Of a stretch of 64,000 bases of DNA, positions 36,100 to 45,163 are shown in pieces. The position numbers were made by a program, and so were the translations under genes. How positions within the stretch are numbered: position 1 is the stretch's first letter; each line of letters opens with the position of its first letter. The stretch comes from Lichenicoccus sp965213775 (lineage in GTDB: Bacteria; Pseudomonadota; Alphaproteobacteria; Acetobacterales; Acetobacteraceae), in contig CBDCAC010000005.1 in assembly GCA_965213775.1 (NCBI GenBank), positions 62,001-126,000 of the forward strand, read 5' to 3'. Below the pieces are notes generated by a model. The model was not told the DNA's origin. It saw only the letters and a list, made by a program, of their open reading frames with translations, and did not search any database.

Positions 36100-36639
36100 A
36101 TGCCCCGTCGCCTGATGGAGGCCGAGCGGCTGCTGTGGGATGCGGCCACCCGGCAGATCCGGCCGCTGCGCGGGCGCCCGCCGGCGGCCGTGCCGCCCTC
36201 CTCCCCGCCCGCCAGCGTCGCGATCGCCGTGACGGCACCCGCCGCCAGGCCGCCGCGCCCGCTGCCGCAGCCGGCCGCGTCGCGCCTGGTCGAGATCGGC
36301 GCCCGTCAGCCGGGACTGGACGATACCAGCTGGCGCAGGCTCTCGAACGGCGGCCTGCGGGCGCAGCGCACGCTGGACCTGCACGGACGCACCGCGCAGG
36401 CGGCGTTCGCGGCGCTGCACGGCTTCCTGCTGCGCGCGCAGTCGGAGCGGCTGCGCTGCGTCGAGATCATCACCGGCGTGGGATCGGGCCAGGAGGGCGG
36501 CATCCTGCGGCGCGAGCTGCCGTTCTGGCTGAGCCGGCAGGACCTGCGTCACCTGGTGCTCGCCGCGGTGCATCCGCATCCGGGCAACCAAGGTGCGGTG
36601 CGCGTGTTGCTGCGACGCCGCGCCCTGCCCGGGCGGTAG
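36100..36639 (+). CDS. Smr domain protein
   Basis: A 179-residue protein with a C-terminal Smr (MutS2-related) domain: LDLHGRTAQAAFAALHGFLL, then CVEIITGVGSGQEGGILRRE and the WL..DLRHLVLAAVHPHPGN end. Stand-alone Smr proteins are DNA or RNA nickases; the LDLH motif is the catalytic core. The N-terminal 80 residues are Pro/Ala-rich and probably disordered. A GGGAGGAGAG site fixes the ATG at 36100. The photolyase starts 23 bp downstream. Confidence 0.87.
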   Translation: MPRRLMEAERLLWDAATRQIRPLRGRPPAAVPPSSPPASVAIAVTAPAARPPRPLPQPAASRLVEIGARQPGLDDTSWRRLSNGGLRAQRTLDLHGRTAQAAFAALHGFLLRAQSERLRCVEIITGVGSGQEGGILRRELPFWLSRQDLRHLVLAAVHPHPGNQGAVRVLLRRRALPGR

Positions 36640-36662
36640 TCCCGGCACCAGGAGGATCACCG

Positions 36663-38201
36663 TTGCGAACCCTGCGCGTGCTGCTCGGCGACCAGCTCTC
36701 CGACACGATCTCGGCACTCGACGGGCTCGATCCCGCGACCGACCTGGTGCTAATGGCCGAGGTGCGCGGCGAGTGCACCTATGTCCGACACCACAAGAAG
36801 AAGATCGTGCTGGTGCTGTCGGGCATGCGCCACTTCGCGCAGCGGCTGCGCGAGCGCGGCGTGCAGGTGCGCTACGTGACCCTGGACGACCCGCTCAACA
36901 CCCATTCGCTGCGCGGCGAGATGCTGCGCGCAGCGGCGGAGTTCCGGCCGGACCGGATCCTCGCCACCGAGGCCGGCGAGTGGCGGCTGCTGCAGGACAT
37001 GTCGGGCTGGGGCGAGGCGAGCGGCCTGCCCACCGAGATCGCCGCCGACACCCGCTTCCTGTGCTCGCACCAGCAGTTCCGGCACTGGACCGAGGGCCGG
37101 CGCGAGCTGCGCATGGAGTTCTTCTACCGCACGATGCGTCGCCGCCACGGGGTGCTGATGGAGGGCGACGCCCCCGCCGGCGGGCGCTGGAACTTCGACA
37201 GCGAGAACCGCAAGCGCATGCCCGCGACCGTGCTGCCGCCGGCGCTGCCGCCGTTCGTGCCGGACGCGGTGACGCGCGAGGTGATCGCGCTGGTCGGGCG
37301 GCACTTCGCGGATCATTTCGGCGATCTCGAGGCGTTCGACCTGCCGGTGACCCACGAGCAGGCGGTGCTGGCGCTCGATCACTTCATCACCGAGCGGCTG
37401 GCCTCGTTCGGCGACTGGCAGGATTTCATGCGCGCCGGCGATCCGGTGCTGTTCCACGCGCTGATCTCGACCTCGCTCAACACCGGGCTGCTGGATCCGC
37501 TGCTGGCCTGCCGCGCCGCCGAGACCGCCTGGCGCGACGGGGTGGCGCCGCTGAACGCGGTCGAGGGCTTCGTGCGCCAGATCCTCGGCTGGCGGGAATA
37601 TGTGCGCGGCATCTACTGGCTGCGCATGCCGGGGTACGGGCAGCTGAACGCGCTGCAGGCGACGCGGCCGCTGCCCCCGCTGTACTGGTCGGGCGAGACC
37701 GCGATGAACTGCATGGCGCACGTGGTGGCCGACACGCGCGCGCACGCGTATGCGCACCACATCCAGCGGCTGATGATCGTCGGCAACTTCTCGCTGCTGG
37801 CCGGCCTCGATCCGGACCAGGTCGATGAGTGGTACCTGATCGTCTATGCCGACGCCTACCAGTGGGTGGAGATGCCCAACGTGCGCGGCATGGCGCTGTT
37901 CGCCGATGGCGGCGTGATGGCGTCCAAGCCGTACGCGGCGTCGGGCGCCTACATCAACCGGATGAGCGACTACTGCTCCGGCTGCGCCTACGACGTGCGC
38001 GCGGCCACCGGCGCCAAGGCCTGTCCGTTCAACTTCCTCTACTGGGACTTCATCGCCCGGCACAGCGAGCGCCTGGGCGGCAACCCGCGCATGGCGATGC
38101 CGGTGCGCACGCTGGCGCGCATGGACCCGCCACGCGTCGCCGCGATGCGCGCGCAGGCGGCAGCCTTCCTCGATGCGATCTCGGTGGGGGGGCGCGTCTA
38201 G
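36663..38201 (+). CDS. Iron-sulfur bacterial cryptochrome / (6-4) photolyase
   Basis: A 512-residue member of the FeS-BCP (PhrB-like) group. It binds FAD and a 4Fe-4S cluster and repairs (6-4) photoproducts in light. The N-terminal domain has RTLRVLLGDQLSDTISALDG. The FAD-binding C-terminal half includes WREYVRGIYWLRMPGYGQLN, AHAYAHHIQRLMIVGNFSLL and WYLIVYADAYQWVEMPN. Cluster ligands Cys350, Cys438, Cys441 and Cys454 (NCMAH, YCSGC, ACPFN) fall at the same numbers as in Agrobacterium PhrB. Translation probably starts at TTG, directed by CAGGAGGATC a few bases before. It may be cotranscribed with the Smr gene. Confidence 0.95.
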   Translation: MRTLRVLLGDQLSDTISALDGLDPATDLVLMAEVRGECTYVRHHKKKIVLVLSGMRHFAQRLRERGVQVRYVTLDDPLNTHSLRGEMLRAAAEFRPDRILATEAGEWRLLQDMSGWGEASGLPTEIAADTRFLCSHQQFRHWTEGRRELRMEFFYRTMRRRHGVLMEGDAPAGGRWNFDSENRKRMPATVLPPALPPFVPDAVTREVIALVGRHFADHFGDLEAFDLPVTHEQAVLALDHFITERLASFGDWQDFMRAGDPVLFHALISTSLNTGLLDPLLACRAAETAWRDGVAPLNAVEGFVRQILGWREYVRGIYWLRMPGYGQLNALQATRPLPPLYWSGETAMNCMAHVVADTRAHAYAHHIQRLMIVGNFSLLAGLDPDQVDEWYLIVYADAYQWVEMPNVRGMALFADGGVMASKPYAASGAYINRMSDYCSGCAYDVRAATGAKACPFNFLYWDFIARHSERLGGNPRMAMPVRTLARMDPPRVAAMRAQAAAFLDAISVGGRV

Positions 38202-38290
38202 GTCCGAACTCGATCAGCTGCACCGTCGGGTTCGATGGGCCGCGGACCTTCGACTTGATACCAACGGCCTGAGAGACCGAGGATTCGGGA

Positions 38291-38390
38291 AGCAAGGCTG
38301 GGCTCTGCCCAGACCCGCCAAAGGCCCAGGCCTTTGGAAACCATTCTCAAGGCTGCGCCTTGAGCGGGTCCAGGGCAGAGCCCTCGCGCT
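38291..38390. repeat. Intergenic palindromic repeat, family B copy 2
   Basis: The order is AGCAAGGCTGGGCTCTGCCC, AGACCCGCCAAAGGCCCAGG and CCTTTGG, a short core (AAACCATTC), TCAAGGCTGCGCCTTGA, and GCGGGTCCAGGGCAGAGCCC. It resembles the copy at 60270 with a shorter core. It lies 3' of the photolyase gene. Confidence 0.85.
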
Positions 38391-38437
38391 GCGTGGGTCA
38401 TACGCAAAGGCCGTCGACACAAAATCGCTGCTGCCGG

Positions 38438-38862
38438 ATGAGCCCCTCGCAGGCTTTCGCAGGAAGCTACATCGATGCGCATCTAAGGGCGCTGGCCAAC
38501 GAGAGCCGGCTGCGACTGCTGGGCCTGCCGGCAGCCGAGCTGAAGCTGACGGAACCGACGGCTTCCCACCATCTGGCGATGTTGAAGCGGCTCGGTATCC
38601 GCAAGCGTCGTGTGGGCACCCGAGCGGGACGGAGCGATACCCGACACACTCCGGAACTTCATGGCGGCCGACGGCACGCTGACGCAGATCCCGGTGAGCC
38701 GAAAGGAGCGGCGCCTGGTCCTCGCTCGGCGGACCGAGCAAGTCGAGCGGCCGCGTATAGTCGGAGGCCGAGGTCCGTCGGGTCATCGAGCGCCACCACG
38801 CGGGCTGCGCGACACTGCGACGCGAGCTGATCGGCTACCGGATGATGAGCCGCTTCAGATAG
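38438..38862 (+). pseudogene. Decayed ArsR-type/DUF2087 regulator
   Basis: Three frames hold consecutive pieces of one family. The first reads MSPSQAFAGSYIDAHLRALA, NESRLRLLG, then LTEPTASHHLAML, an ArsR winged-helix missing its middle. The next frame reads LRNFMAADGTLTQIPVSRKE, the start of the DUF2087 domain. The last reads SEAEVRRVIERHHAGCATLR and RELIGYRMMSRF, its end, entered after an in-frame TAG. Deletion, frameshifts and a nonsense codon therefore break the gene. The intact family is a transcriptional regulator with a DUF2087 C-terminus. The remaining gap (38202-38290 and 38863-38931) shows nothing else. Confidence 0.75.
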
Positions 38863-38931
38863 ACTGCGATCCTGATCGAGTTGGATCCTCGAACTCAGAT
38901 CCGATCAGCTGAACGCCGGACCGAGCGCGGG

Positions 38932-39756
38932 TCATCGCTGGTCGGCCGAGAACGCCACCTCCCGCTGGGCGTCAACCGCGTCCAGCCTGCGAGCCAGCGC
39001 CTTGCTGATGCTCCGGTAGGCCGTGCTGCCAAGCGCGAGGCGTAACGCGGGGCGGCGCGAGTCAGCCGCCGCGATCATTGCGTCCACCGTTCGGTCGGTA
39101 TCGCCCTTGATGGAGAAACTGTTCTCGGCAACGGCCCGCCGGACCTCGCCGGCAGGCGTTGCGTCGTAGGCGGCGAGCGGCACCGCGTGGTCGAGACTCG
39201 CGCCGAAACTGGTCCCGGTCGGACCCGGCTCGACGATGATGAAATCGATGCCGAACGGTGCAACCTCCTGAGCCACGGCTTCGACGAAGCCTTCGATGCC
39301 CCACTTCGTGGCGTGGTAGAGACTGAAGTTCGGATAGGCGATCTGGCCGCCCTCCGACGAGACCTGCATGATCCGTCCGCCGTCCTGGTCGCGTAGTCGC
39401 GGCAGACAGGCGCGGATCAGCTGGATTGAGGCCAGAAGGTTGGTGGCGACCTGCCGGTTGATCTGGTCGTCGGTCACCTCCTCGGCCGCACCGAACAGGC
39501 CGTAGCCTGCGTTGCTGACCACCACGTCGATCCTGTCGAAGGCCTCGAAGGCCGCGGAGACCTCGTGCCGGAGCGCCACCGTATCCGTGAGGTCCAGAGT
39601 GGCGATGCGCAGACGCTCACCATGGCTCGCCCGTAGTGCGTCTAGGCTCCCCGCCCGGCGGATCGTCGCCACCACCCGATCGCCCCGCGCGAGCAGCTTC
39701 TCGGTCATGATGCGCCCCAGGCCGGCCGAGGCGCCGGTGATCAGCCAAGTCTTCAT
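38932..39756 (-). CDS. SDR-family oxidoreductase
   Basis: A 274-residue classical short-chain dehydrogenase. The cofactor motif is TGASAGLGRIMTEKLLARG, followed by LDLTD, NAGYGLFG (the NAG motif), the active-site Ser in IMQVSSEGGQ, and the YHATK catalytic Tyr and Lys in SLYHATKWGIEG. Arg residues after the second strand (ATIRRAG) suggest NADPH. The substrate is unknown. The ATG at MKTWLITG is chosen because the Rossmann strand begins there. The gene diverges from a LysR regulator, its likely controller. Confidence 0.92.
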   Translation of the reverse strand: MKTWLITGASAGLGRIMTEKLLARGDRVVATIRRAGSLDALRASHGERLRIATLDLTDTVALRHEVSAAFEAFDRIDVVVSNAGYGLFGAAEEVTDDQINRQVATNLLASIQLIRACLPRLRDQDGGRIMQVSSEGGQIAYPNFSLYHATKWGIEGFVEAVAQEVAPFGIDFIIVEPGPTGTSFGASLDHAVPLAAYDATPAGEVRRAVAENSFSIKGDTDRTVDAMIAAADSRRPALRLALGSTAYRSISKALARRLDAVDAQREVAFSADQR

Positions 39757-39851
39757 CTGATAGAGCTCCAGAAAGCTCCGCTTGATCTGGATCGGCAGAT
39801 TGATGAAATTAGAGCGGGCGATCGGCATGGCCCCGTGAGGAATGCTCACCA
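39757..39851. promoter_or_regulatory. Divergent SDR/LysR control region
   Basis: The 95-bp gap between the divergent SDR and LysR-type genes is the place where such regulators usually bind. The AT content is higher than in the surroundings (ATTGATGAAATTAGAG), which fits overlapping promoters. No unambiguous T-N11-A box or -35/-10 pair can be fixed by eye. Confidence 0.45.
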
Positions 39852-40760
39852 ATGCGGGCGCCGACCCTGGCCGACCTGACTGCCTTCGCCGCCATCGCCA
39901 CGCACCGGAGCTTTCGCCGTGCCGCCGACACCCTCGGCACCTCGCGCTCCGCGCTGAGCCACGCACTCCGGTCGCTCGAGCTGGATCTGGGGGTGCGGCT
40001 GCTCCATCGAACGACGCGCAGCGTCGCCCCGACCGAGGCTGGGGAGCGGTTGTTGAACCGGCTGGTGCCGGCGCTCCGCGACCTCGACGAGATGTTGGAC
40101 ATGACCCGGCGCACCTCGGGCGAGATCGTCGGCACGCTGCGGATCAACGCGAACGAGACGGCGGCGCGGTGGCTGCTGCGGCACGTGGTAGCCGAGTTCC
40201 AGAAGCATCATCCTCGCGTGGTCCTTGATCTCGTCACGGAGGGGAGGCTTATCGACATCGTCGCCGACGGCTTCGATGCCGGCGCGAGGCTGGCGGAGGC
40301 CGTGCCGCAGGACATGGTCGCCATCTCGTTCGGCGGCGAGGCACGTTTCCTGGCCGTGGCCGCGCCATCCTATCTTGCCGAGAATGGTTGTCCGGCAACG
40401 CCTGACGACCTTCGACATCACCGTTGCATCCGTCAGCGTCTCCCGAGCGGCAAGCCCTATCGCTGGGAATTCGCACGGTCGGGACAGGACATGACCGTGG
40501 AGGTACCCGGGACCCTGACGCTGGACCATAATGCCCTGATGGCGGAGGCCGCGGCGGATGGGCTCGGCATCGCTTTCGTGCCCGAACTCGTGGCGCGGGA
40601 CGCAATCGGAGCAGGCCGCCTCGTCGCATTGCTGGAGGATTGGTCGCCGGCCATCCCGGGGCTGTGCCTGTATTATCCCGGGCATCGTCACACGCCCGAA
40701 CCTCTGGCGGCGTTCATCGCGATCCTACGCCGGATCGCGCGTCGCTCAGCCGTCGACTGA
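39852..40760 (+). CDS. LysR-family transcriptional regulator
   Basis: A 302-residue LysR-type regulator. The N-terminal winged helix-turn-helix reads LADLTAFAAIATHRSFRRAA and LGTSRSALSHALRSLELDLG, followed by VRLLHRTTRSVAPTEAGERL. The effector domain starts near residue 92 (VGTLRINANETAARWLLRHV) and contains LVTEGRLIDIVADGFDAGAR and DGLGIAFVPELVA. The pattern resembles regulators of divergently transcribed short-chain dehydrogenases. It probably controls the adjacent SDR gene; the ligand is unknown. Confidence 0.93.
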   Translation: MRAPTLADLTAFAAIATHRSFRRAADTLGTSRSALSHALRSLELDLGVRLLHRTTRSVAPTEAGERLLNRLVPALRDLDEMLDMTRRTSGEIVGTLRINANETAARWLLRHVVAEFQKHHPRVVLDLVTEGRLIDIVADGFDAGARLAEAVPQDMVAISFGGEARFLAVAAPSYLAENGCPATPDDLRHHRCIRQRLPSGKPYRWEFARSGQDMTVEVPGTLTLDHNALMAEAAADGLGIAFVPELVARDAIGAGRLVALLEDWSPAIPGLCLYYPGHRHTPEPLAAFIAILRRIARRSAVD

Positions 40761-40912
40761 TCGCCCTGCACATCATCCGCAGATCGACCGGGCTTCTTCC
40801 GACGGTCCGCGGCGGTTCCTCATCACCAGCCGAATCCGGCCACCGGAATCCGGCCAGCGTGGGCCAGCCGCACGACAGCGTGTCCCGCGGCGGGTGATCC
40901 TGCTGCCCGCCC

Positions 40913-41485
40913 TCACTCGTAGGCGTAGCGATGATGTTCGAGGATCTCGTGCAGCGTCCGCCGCGAGCCTCCCGGCCGCGGGATGAACACCGAGAGGTCC
41001 TCCACGCGCGCGATCTCGCGGGCGATCCGATGCACCGCGTGGTAGTGGCCGCGCGATGCGAAATCATGCATCGCGATGACGGTGTCGGGCCGGCAATTCA
41101 TCAGCGTGCTGGCGAAGCAGGCGACCCGGAAGCGGCCATCCACGAAGACGAGGTCGCTGTCGTAGCTGGCCGGCACCGTCCAGGCGCGCTCGTAGTAGCC
41201 GGGCCAGCGGCCGCGGGTGCCGGCGTCCGTCGGGATGCCCCAGGCGCCGGTCGGGCCGATATCGGCATGGACCAGCTCCGGCTTGACCGTGCATTGCGGA
41301 CCGGCGCAGGCGGCGCCGACCTTCTCCAGCCACTCGGTGGAGGAATCCACGCTGACGATGCCGTCGCGGACCCGCTGCGAGGCGAAGTAGGTGCTGCCGC
41401 CGCAGCCGAACTCCAGGTATCGTTCCGACCTGCCGAGCAGACCGTCGAACAGCTCGATCTCCCGGTCGGTCATATGGGGCCGCAT
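40913..41485 (-). CDS. Methyltransferase-like protein of unknown substrate
   Basis: A 190-residue protein with a Rossmann-type start: RYLEFGCGGSTYFASQRVRD is close to a class I methyltransferase motif I, with IVSVDSS as the acidic second strand. SDLVFVDGRFRVACFASTLM follows, which resembles the motif IV region, and then VIAMHDFASRGHYHAVHRIA. Such proteins often sit among glycan or surface-modification genes. The ATG at 41485 follows GGAGAGG, which decides the start; a GTG at 41530 lacks such a site. It converges on the LysR gene and diverges from an MFS gene. Confidence 0.65.
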   Translation of the reverse strand: MRPHMTDREIELFDGLLGRSERYLEFGCGGSTYFASQRVRDGIVSVDSSTEWLEKVGAACAGPQCTVKPELVHADIGPTGAWGIPTDAGTRGRWPGYYERAWTVPASYDSDLVFVDGRFRVACFASTLMNCRPDTVIAMHDFASRGHYHAVHRIAREIARVEDLSVFIPRPGGSRRTLHEILEHHRYAYE

Positions 41486-41643
41486 GTACCTCTCCACGCC
41501 GGCGGCGCCGCCCTCGCGGCACGGCCTCACGGTGACGATGATGACGCAGGGGGCGTCGCCTCGGGCGTCTCAAGAACGAGGCGGGAGGCTCGGATGCCAA
41601 TGGTGACGAACCACGGGCGGCGGTATCCTGCGGCGGAGCGGCG

Positions 41644-42933
41644 ATGACATCCGCACGTCTGCCCGACGACACGACCGGCACGCCGCGGCCGCGCCAGATC
41701 GCCGCGGTCGCGGCGGGCAACGCGCTCGAGTTCTATGACTTCGTCACCTACGCCTTCTTCGCGGTGCAGATCGGCCGCAGCTTCTTTCCCTCGCACACGC
41801 CGAGCGCCAGCCTGCTGGCCTCGCTCGCCGCCTTCGGCGCCGGCTTCCTGACCCGCCCGCTCGGCGCGTTCGTGATCGGGCGGATGGGCGACCGGCGCGG
41901 CCGCAAGCCGGCGATGCTGCTCTCCTTCGGCCTGATCGGGATCGCCGTCAGCGGCCTGGCGCTGACCCCCTCGTTCGCCCGCATCGGCATCCTGGCACCG
42001 GTGCTGGCGGTGGCGTTCCGGATGCTGCAGGGTTTCGCGCTGGGCGGCGAGGTCGGGCCGAGCACGGCGTTCCTGATCGAGGCGGCGCCGCCGCTGCGAC
42101 GCGGGCTCTACACCTCGTTCCAGGCGATGAGCGCCGATGTCGCGGTGCTGGCGGCAGGGCTGGTCGGGGTGCTGCTGTCGAGCCTGATGGACGCGCCGGC
42201 GCTCGATGCCTGGGGCTGGCGCGTCGCGCTGCTGCTGGGTACCGCGATCGTGCCCTTCGGGCTGATGCTGCGCCGCTCGCTCGACGAGACGCTGCACCGC
42301 CCCGAGGCCGCCGCACCGAGCAGGCCGCGCGGCCTGCTCCGCATCGTCGTGCTCGGCCTGGCGATGCTGGCCGGAGCCACCACCACCAACTACATCCTGG
42401 ATTACCTGACGACCTACGCCGCCACCACGCTGGCGATGCCGACACGTCTCGCCTTCGGCGCCACCGTGACGGTCGGGCTGTGCAGCATCGTCGGCGATCC
42501 GCTCGGCGGCTGGCTGTCCGACCGCCTCGGACGCAAGCCGGTGCTGATCCTGCCGGCCTGCGTGCTGCTGATCGCGGTGTTCCCCTGCTTCTGGCTGCTC
42601 GACCACGCGCGCTCGCCGCTGGCGCTGTATGCCGCGGCCGCGCTGCTCTCGACCGTCTCCACCCTGTCGAACGTCTCGGTCACCGTCGTGATCGCCGAGA
42701 GCCTGCCCAAGGAGGCGCGGTCCGGGGGCCTGGGCATGATCTATGCCTGCGCGATCTCGCTGTTCGGCGGCTCGGCGCAGTTCACGGTCGCCTGGCTGAT
42801 CGTGGCGACCGGCAACCCGCTGGCCGCCGCCTGGTACATGGCCGGCGGCGTGGTGCTCGGCCTCGCGGCGGCGCTGCTGCTGCAAGAGACGGCCCCAGTG
42901 CGCATCGGCCGAGGACCGACCGCCCATGCATGA
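41644..42933 (+). CDS. MFS transporter, metabolite:H+ symporter (MHS) family
   Basis: A 429-residue protein with 12 predicted membrane helices. The N-terminus AAGNALEFYDFVTYAFFAVQ and RPLGAFVIGRMGDRRGRKPA are signatures of the MHS family (citrate, ketoglutarate, proline or shikimate symporters), and the second half has GGWLSDRLGRKPVLILPACV. YDFVTYAFFA is close to citrate-proton symporters. It could bring in a carboxylate, which would fit the solute receptor encoded next on the opposite strand, but the substrate is not certain. Confidence 0.88.
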   Translation: MTSARLPDDTTGTPRPRQIAAVAAGNALEFYDFVTYAFFAVQIGRSFFPSHTPSASLLASLAAFGAGFLTRPLGAFVIGRMGDRRGRKPAMLLSFGLIGIAVSGLALTPSFARIGILAPVLAVAFRMLQGFALGGEVGPSTAFLIEAAPPLRRGLYTSFQAMSADVAVLAAGLVGVLLSSLMDAPALDAWGWRVALLLGTAIVPFGLMLRRSLDETLHRPEAAAPSRPRGLLRIVVLGLAMLAGATTTNYILDYLTTYAATTLAMPTRLAFGATVTVGLCSIVGDPLGGWLSDRLGRKPVLILPACVLLIAVFPCFWLLDHARSPLALYAAAALLSTVSTLSNVSVTVVIAESLPKEARSGGLGMIYACAISLFGGSAQFTVAWLIVATGNPLAAAWYMAGGVVLGLAAALLLQETAPVRIGRGPTAHA

Positions 42934-42939
42934 CCGATA

Positions 42940-42996
42940 AGAACCGGGGCCTGGGGCCGCCGGCGCCACCGGGTCAAGGGCAGCGCCCTCGGCTTG
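42940..42996. repeat. Half copy of family A intergenic repeat
   Basis: Only the right half is present: GAACCGGGGCCTGGGGCCGC, then GGGTCAAGGGCAGCGCCCTC. It begins 7 bp after the MFS stop and lies 12 bp before the convergent gene's stop codon. The left hairpins of the element are missing. Confidence 0.75.
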
Positions 42997-43008
42997 ATAC
43001 CGTCCCGC

Positions 43009-44103
43009 TCAGGCCGGACGCCAATCGGGACGTTCGGCGATCCAGCGGCGCAGCGTCAGCAGCGTGTTCTGGTCGGCGACCACCGCCGAGAGTGCCGCAA
43101 CGCAGTCCGGCGCCGGCAGCGGGCTGAGCCGTGCCGAGCGCACCGCGCCGGCCAGCGCCGGATCGGCGATCGCGCGGCTGCAGGCGCCGCGCCAGCGCGC
43201 CACCAGGGCGGCCGGTGTCAGCGGCTGCAGCACCAGCGCCGCATCCAGCCGCGCCGCCGCCGCCGCCGCCTTCCAGGCCCCGAACAGCGGGCCGTCCGGG
43301 GCGCGGCCGACGCCGGCCCGGTACAGCTCCGGCAGCGTCGGCACGTCCGGCAGCGCCGGGTCGCGCGCCGAAGCCCCCGCATCGGCGCCGAAGCAGAAGA
43401 TCGGCCGCAGCCGCTGGCTCGACAGCGCCGCCGCGCGCTGCGGCACCCCGCCGCCGGTCAGCACGATCGCATCGACCCGGCCGCCGAGCAGGGCGGCGCG
43501 CGCGTCGGCGGGATCGGACAGGCCGAACACCGGCGTGGGGGCGTAGCCCAGCAGGGTCAGCCCGAGCAGCGCCGGCAGCTCCAGCCCGTTCGGGGTGGAG
43601 GCGGCGATGCGCAGCGTCGCCGGCTGCGGGCCGGTGCGCCCGAGCACCACGACGGAGCCGAAGCTGGTCAGCGCCGGCACCCAGCGCCCGGCATCGAAAT
43701 GCACCCGCGGATCGCCGGCGAGCCAGGCGATCGCGGCGGCACCCGGCACCAGCAGGGCGGTGGAGCCGTCCGGGTTGCTCAGCGCCTCGAAGGCGTTGGC
43801 GCCGGTCACCCCGTCGCGGCCGCCGACCGCCGAGACCGCGAGGCCGTCGCCCGGATGCAGCGCCTGGGCGAGCGGCCGGGCGAGCAGATCCGCCCAGCGG
43901 CCGGTCGCGGCGTCGGCGGGCCCCGCCACCATCATCGCGGCGTCGCTCAGGTCGGGTGCGGAGACGCCCATCCGGCGCGCGGTGAGCGGGGCGAGGGCGG
44001 GAAGGTGTTCGGCGCGCGCGCCGCCGGTTGCGAGTGCGTATGCGCCCAGGCCGCCGGCGAGACGCAGGATGGATCGCCGTCGCAGAGCGGGTATTGCCGT
44101 CAT
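43009..44103 (-). CDS. Bug/TctC-type periplasmic solute-binding protein
   Basis: A 364-residue exported protein. The N-terminus RRRSILRLAGGLGAYALATG looks like a Tat or Sec signal. The mature part follows the tripartite tricarboxylate transporter receptor (Bug) outline: SAVGGRDGVTGANAFEALSN near the ligand loop, and LPDVPTLPELYRAGVG, a segment typical of the second lobe. The family binds carboxylates in the periplasm. The TctA/TctB membrane genes are not seen here, as is frequent for orphan Bug proteins. Similarity is moderate, so the call is a family-level one. Confidence 0.65.
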   Translation of the reverse strand: MTAIPALRRRSILRLAGGLGAYALATGGARAEHLPALAPLTARRMGVSAPDLSDAAMMVAGPADAATGRWADLLARPLAQALHPGDGLAVSAVGGRDGVTGANAFEALSNPDGSTALLVPGAAAIAWLAGDPRVHFDAGRWVPALTSFGSVVVLGRTGPQPATLRIAASTPNGLELPALLGLTLLGYAPTPVFGLSDPADARAALLGGRVDAIVLTGGGVPQRAAALSSQRLRPIFCFGADAGASARDPALPDVPTLPELYRAGVGRAPDGPLFGAWKAAAAAARLDAALVLQPLTPAALVARWRGACSRAIADPALAGAVRSARLSPLPAPDCVAALSAVVADQNTLLTLRRWIAERPDWRPA

Positions 44104-44260
44104 CTCGGTCGCCTCGTCGCCGGCGGCGTCCGGCGCCGATTCCGGCGCAGGCAGGGTGCCGCTGATTCTCGCTTCACGATACAGGTAATCCGCGACGACC
44201 CAAACAGGCGGTCAAGAACCGACCATGCCGGGCCATGGCCTGGTGTGTCACCGGGCCCGC

Positions 44261-45163
44261 TCAGGGCCAGCGCACCTCCGGCGGCAGGCTCATCAGGATC
44301 GCCTCGACGTTGCCGCCGGTGCGCAGCCCGAACAGGGTGCCGCGGTCGTGGATCAGGTTGAACTCGACGTAGCGGCCGCGCCGCACCAGTTGCTGCTCGC
44401 GTTGCGCCACGGTCCAGGGCCCGCCCATGCGCGCCCGCACGAGTCGCGGATACACCGACAGGAAGGCGAGGCCGACGTCGCGGGTGAAGGCGAAGTCGGC
44501 CTCCGCCGCGCCGCTGTCGAGATGGTCGAAGAAGATGCCGCCGAGGCCGCGCGGCTCGCCGCGATGCGGCAGGAAGAAGTAGCGGTCGCACCACGCCTTG
44601 AAGCGCGGATAGTAGTCGGGGTCGTGACGGTCGCAGGCGTCGCGGAGGGCGGCATGGAACGCTGCCGCGTCGTCGGCCGCCTCGGCGCTGTCCGGGAACA
44701 TCGGCGTGATGTCGCCGCCGCCGCCGAACCAGCCGCGCGTGGTGAGCAGCATGCGGGTGTTGAAGTGCGCCGCCGGCACCAGCGGCGAGCGCGGGTGCGC
44801 CACCAGGCTGATGCCCGAGGCCCAGAAGCGCGGATCCTCCGCCGCACCCGGGATCGAGCCGCGGAACTCGGGGCTGAACTCGCCCTGCACGGTGGAGACG
44901 TTGACGCCGACCTTCTCCAGCACCCGTCCGCGCATCAGGCTGATCACGCCGCCGCCGCCGTCTCCGGCCCCGTCCGCGGCCGGACGCGTCCAGGGCGTGC
45001 GCTCGAAGCGCCCGGCGGGCCGACCGGCGTCGGCGGACTCGTCCTCGATCGCCTCGAAGGCGGCGCAGAGGCGGTCGCGCAGCGCTTCGAACCAGTGCCG
45101 CGCCGCCTCGCGCAGGCTGTCATGGGCGGGACGGACGGCGTCGGTCGGGTCGGCTGCATCCAT
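44261..45163 (-). CDS. hemF: Oxygen-dependent coproporphyrinogen III oxidase
   Basis: HemF oxidatively decarboxylates coproporphyrinogen III to protoporphyrinogen IX in haem and chlorophyll synthesis, using O2. The 300-residue protein contains FERTPWTRPAADGAGDGGGG with VISLMRG, VSTVQGEFSPEFRGSIPGA, TRGWFGGGGDITPMFPDSAE, the conserved YYPRFKAWCDRYFFLPHRGE, and the C-terminal GRYVEFNLIHDRGTLFGLRT. All are hallmark segments. Its start is 198 bp from the divergent cytochrome b gene, and the link to cytochrome production is sensible. Confidence 0.97.
   Translation of the reverse strand: MDAADPTDAVRPAHDSLREAARHWFEALRDRLCAAFEAIEDESADAGRPAGRFERTPWTRPAADGAGDGGGGVISLMRGRVLEKVGVNVSTVQGEFSPEFRGSIPGAAEDPRFWASGISLVAHPRSPLVPAAHFNTRMLLTTRGWFGGGGDITPMFPDSAEAADDAAAFHAALRDACDRHDPDYYPRFKAWCDRYFFLPHRGEPRGLGGIFFDHLDSGAAEADFAFTRDVGLAFLSVYPRLVRARMGGPWTVAQREQQLVRRGRYVEFNLIHDRGTLFGLRTGGNVEAILMSLPPEVRWP

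Noticed and set aside
41527..42969. 480-codon minus-strand frame opposite the MHS transporter
   Set aside because: Charged low-complexity sequence without motifs, antisense to a clear 12-helix transporter.
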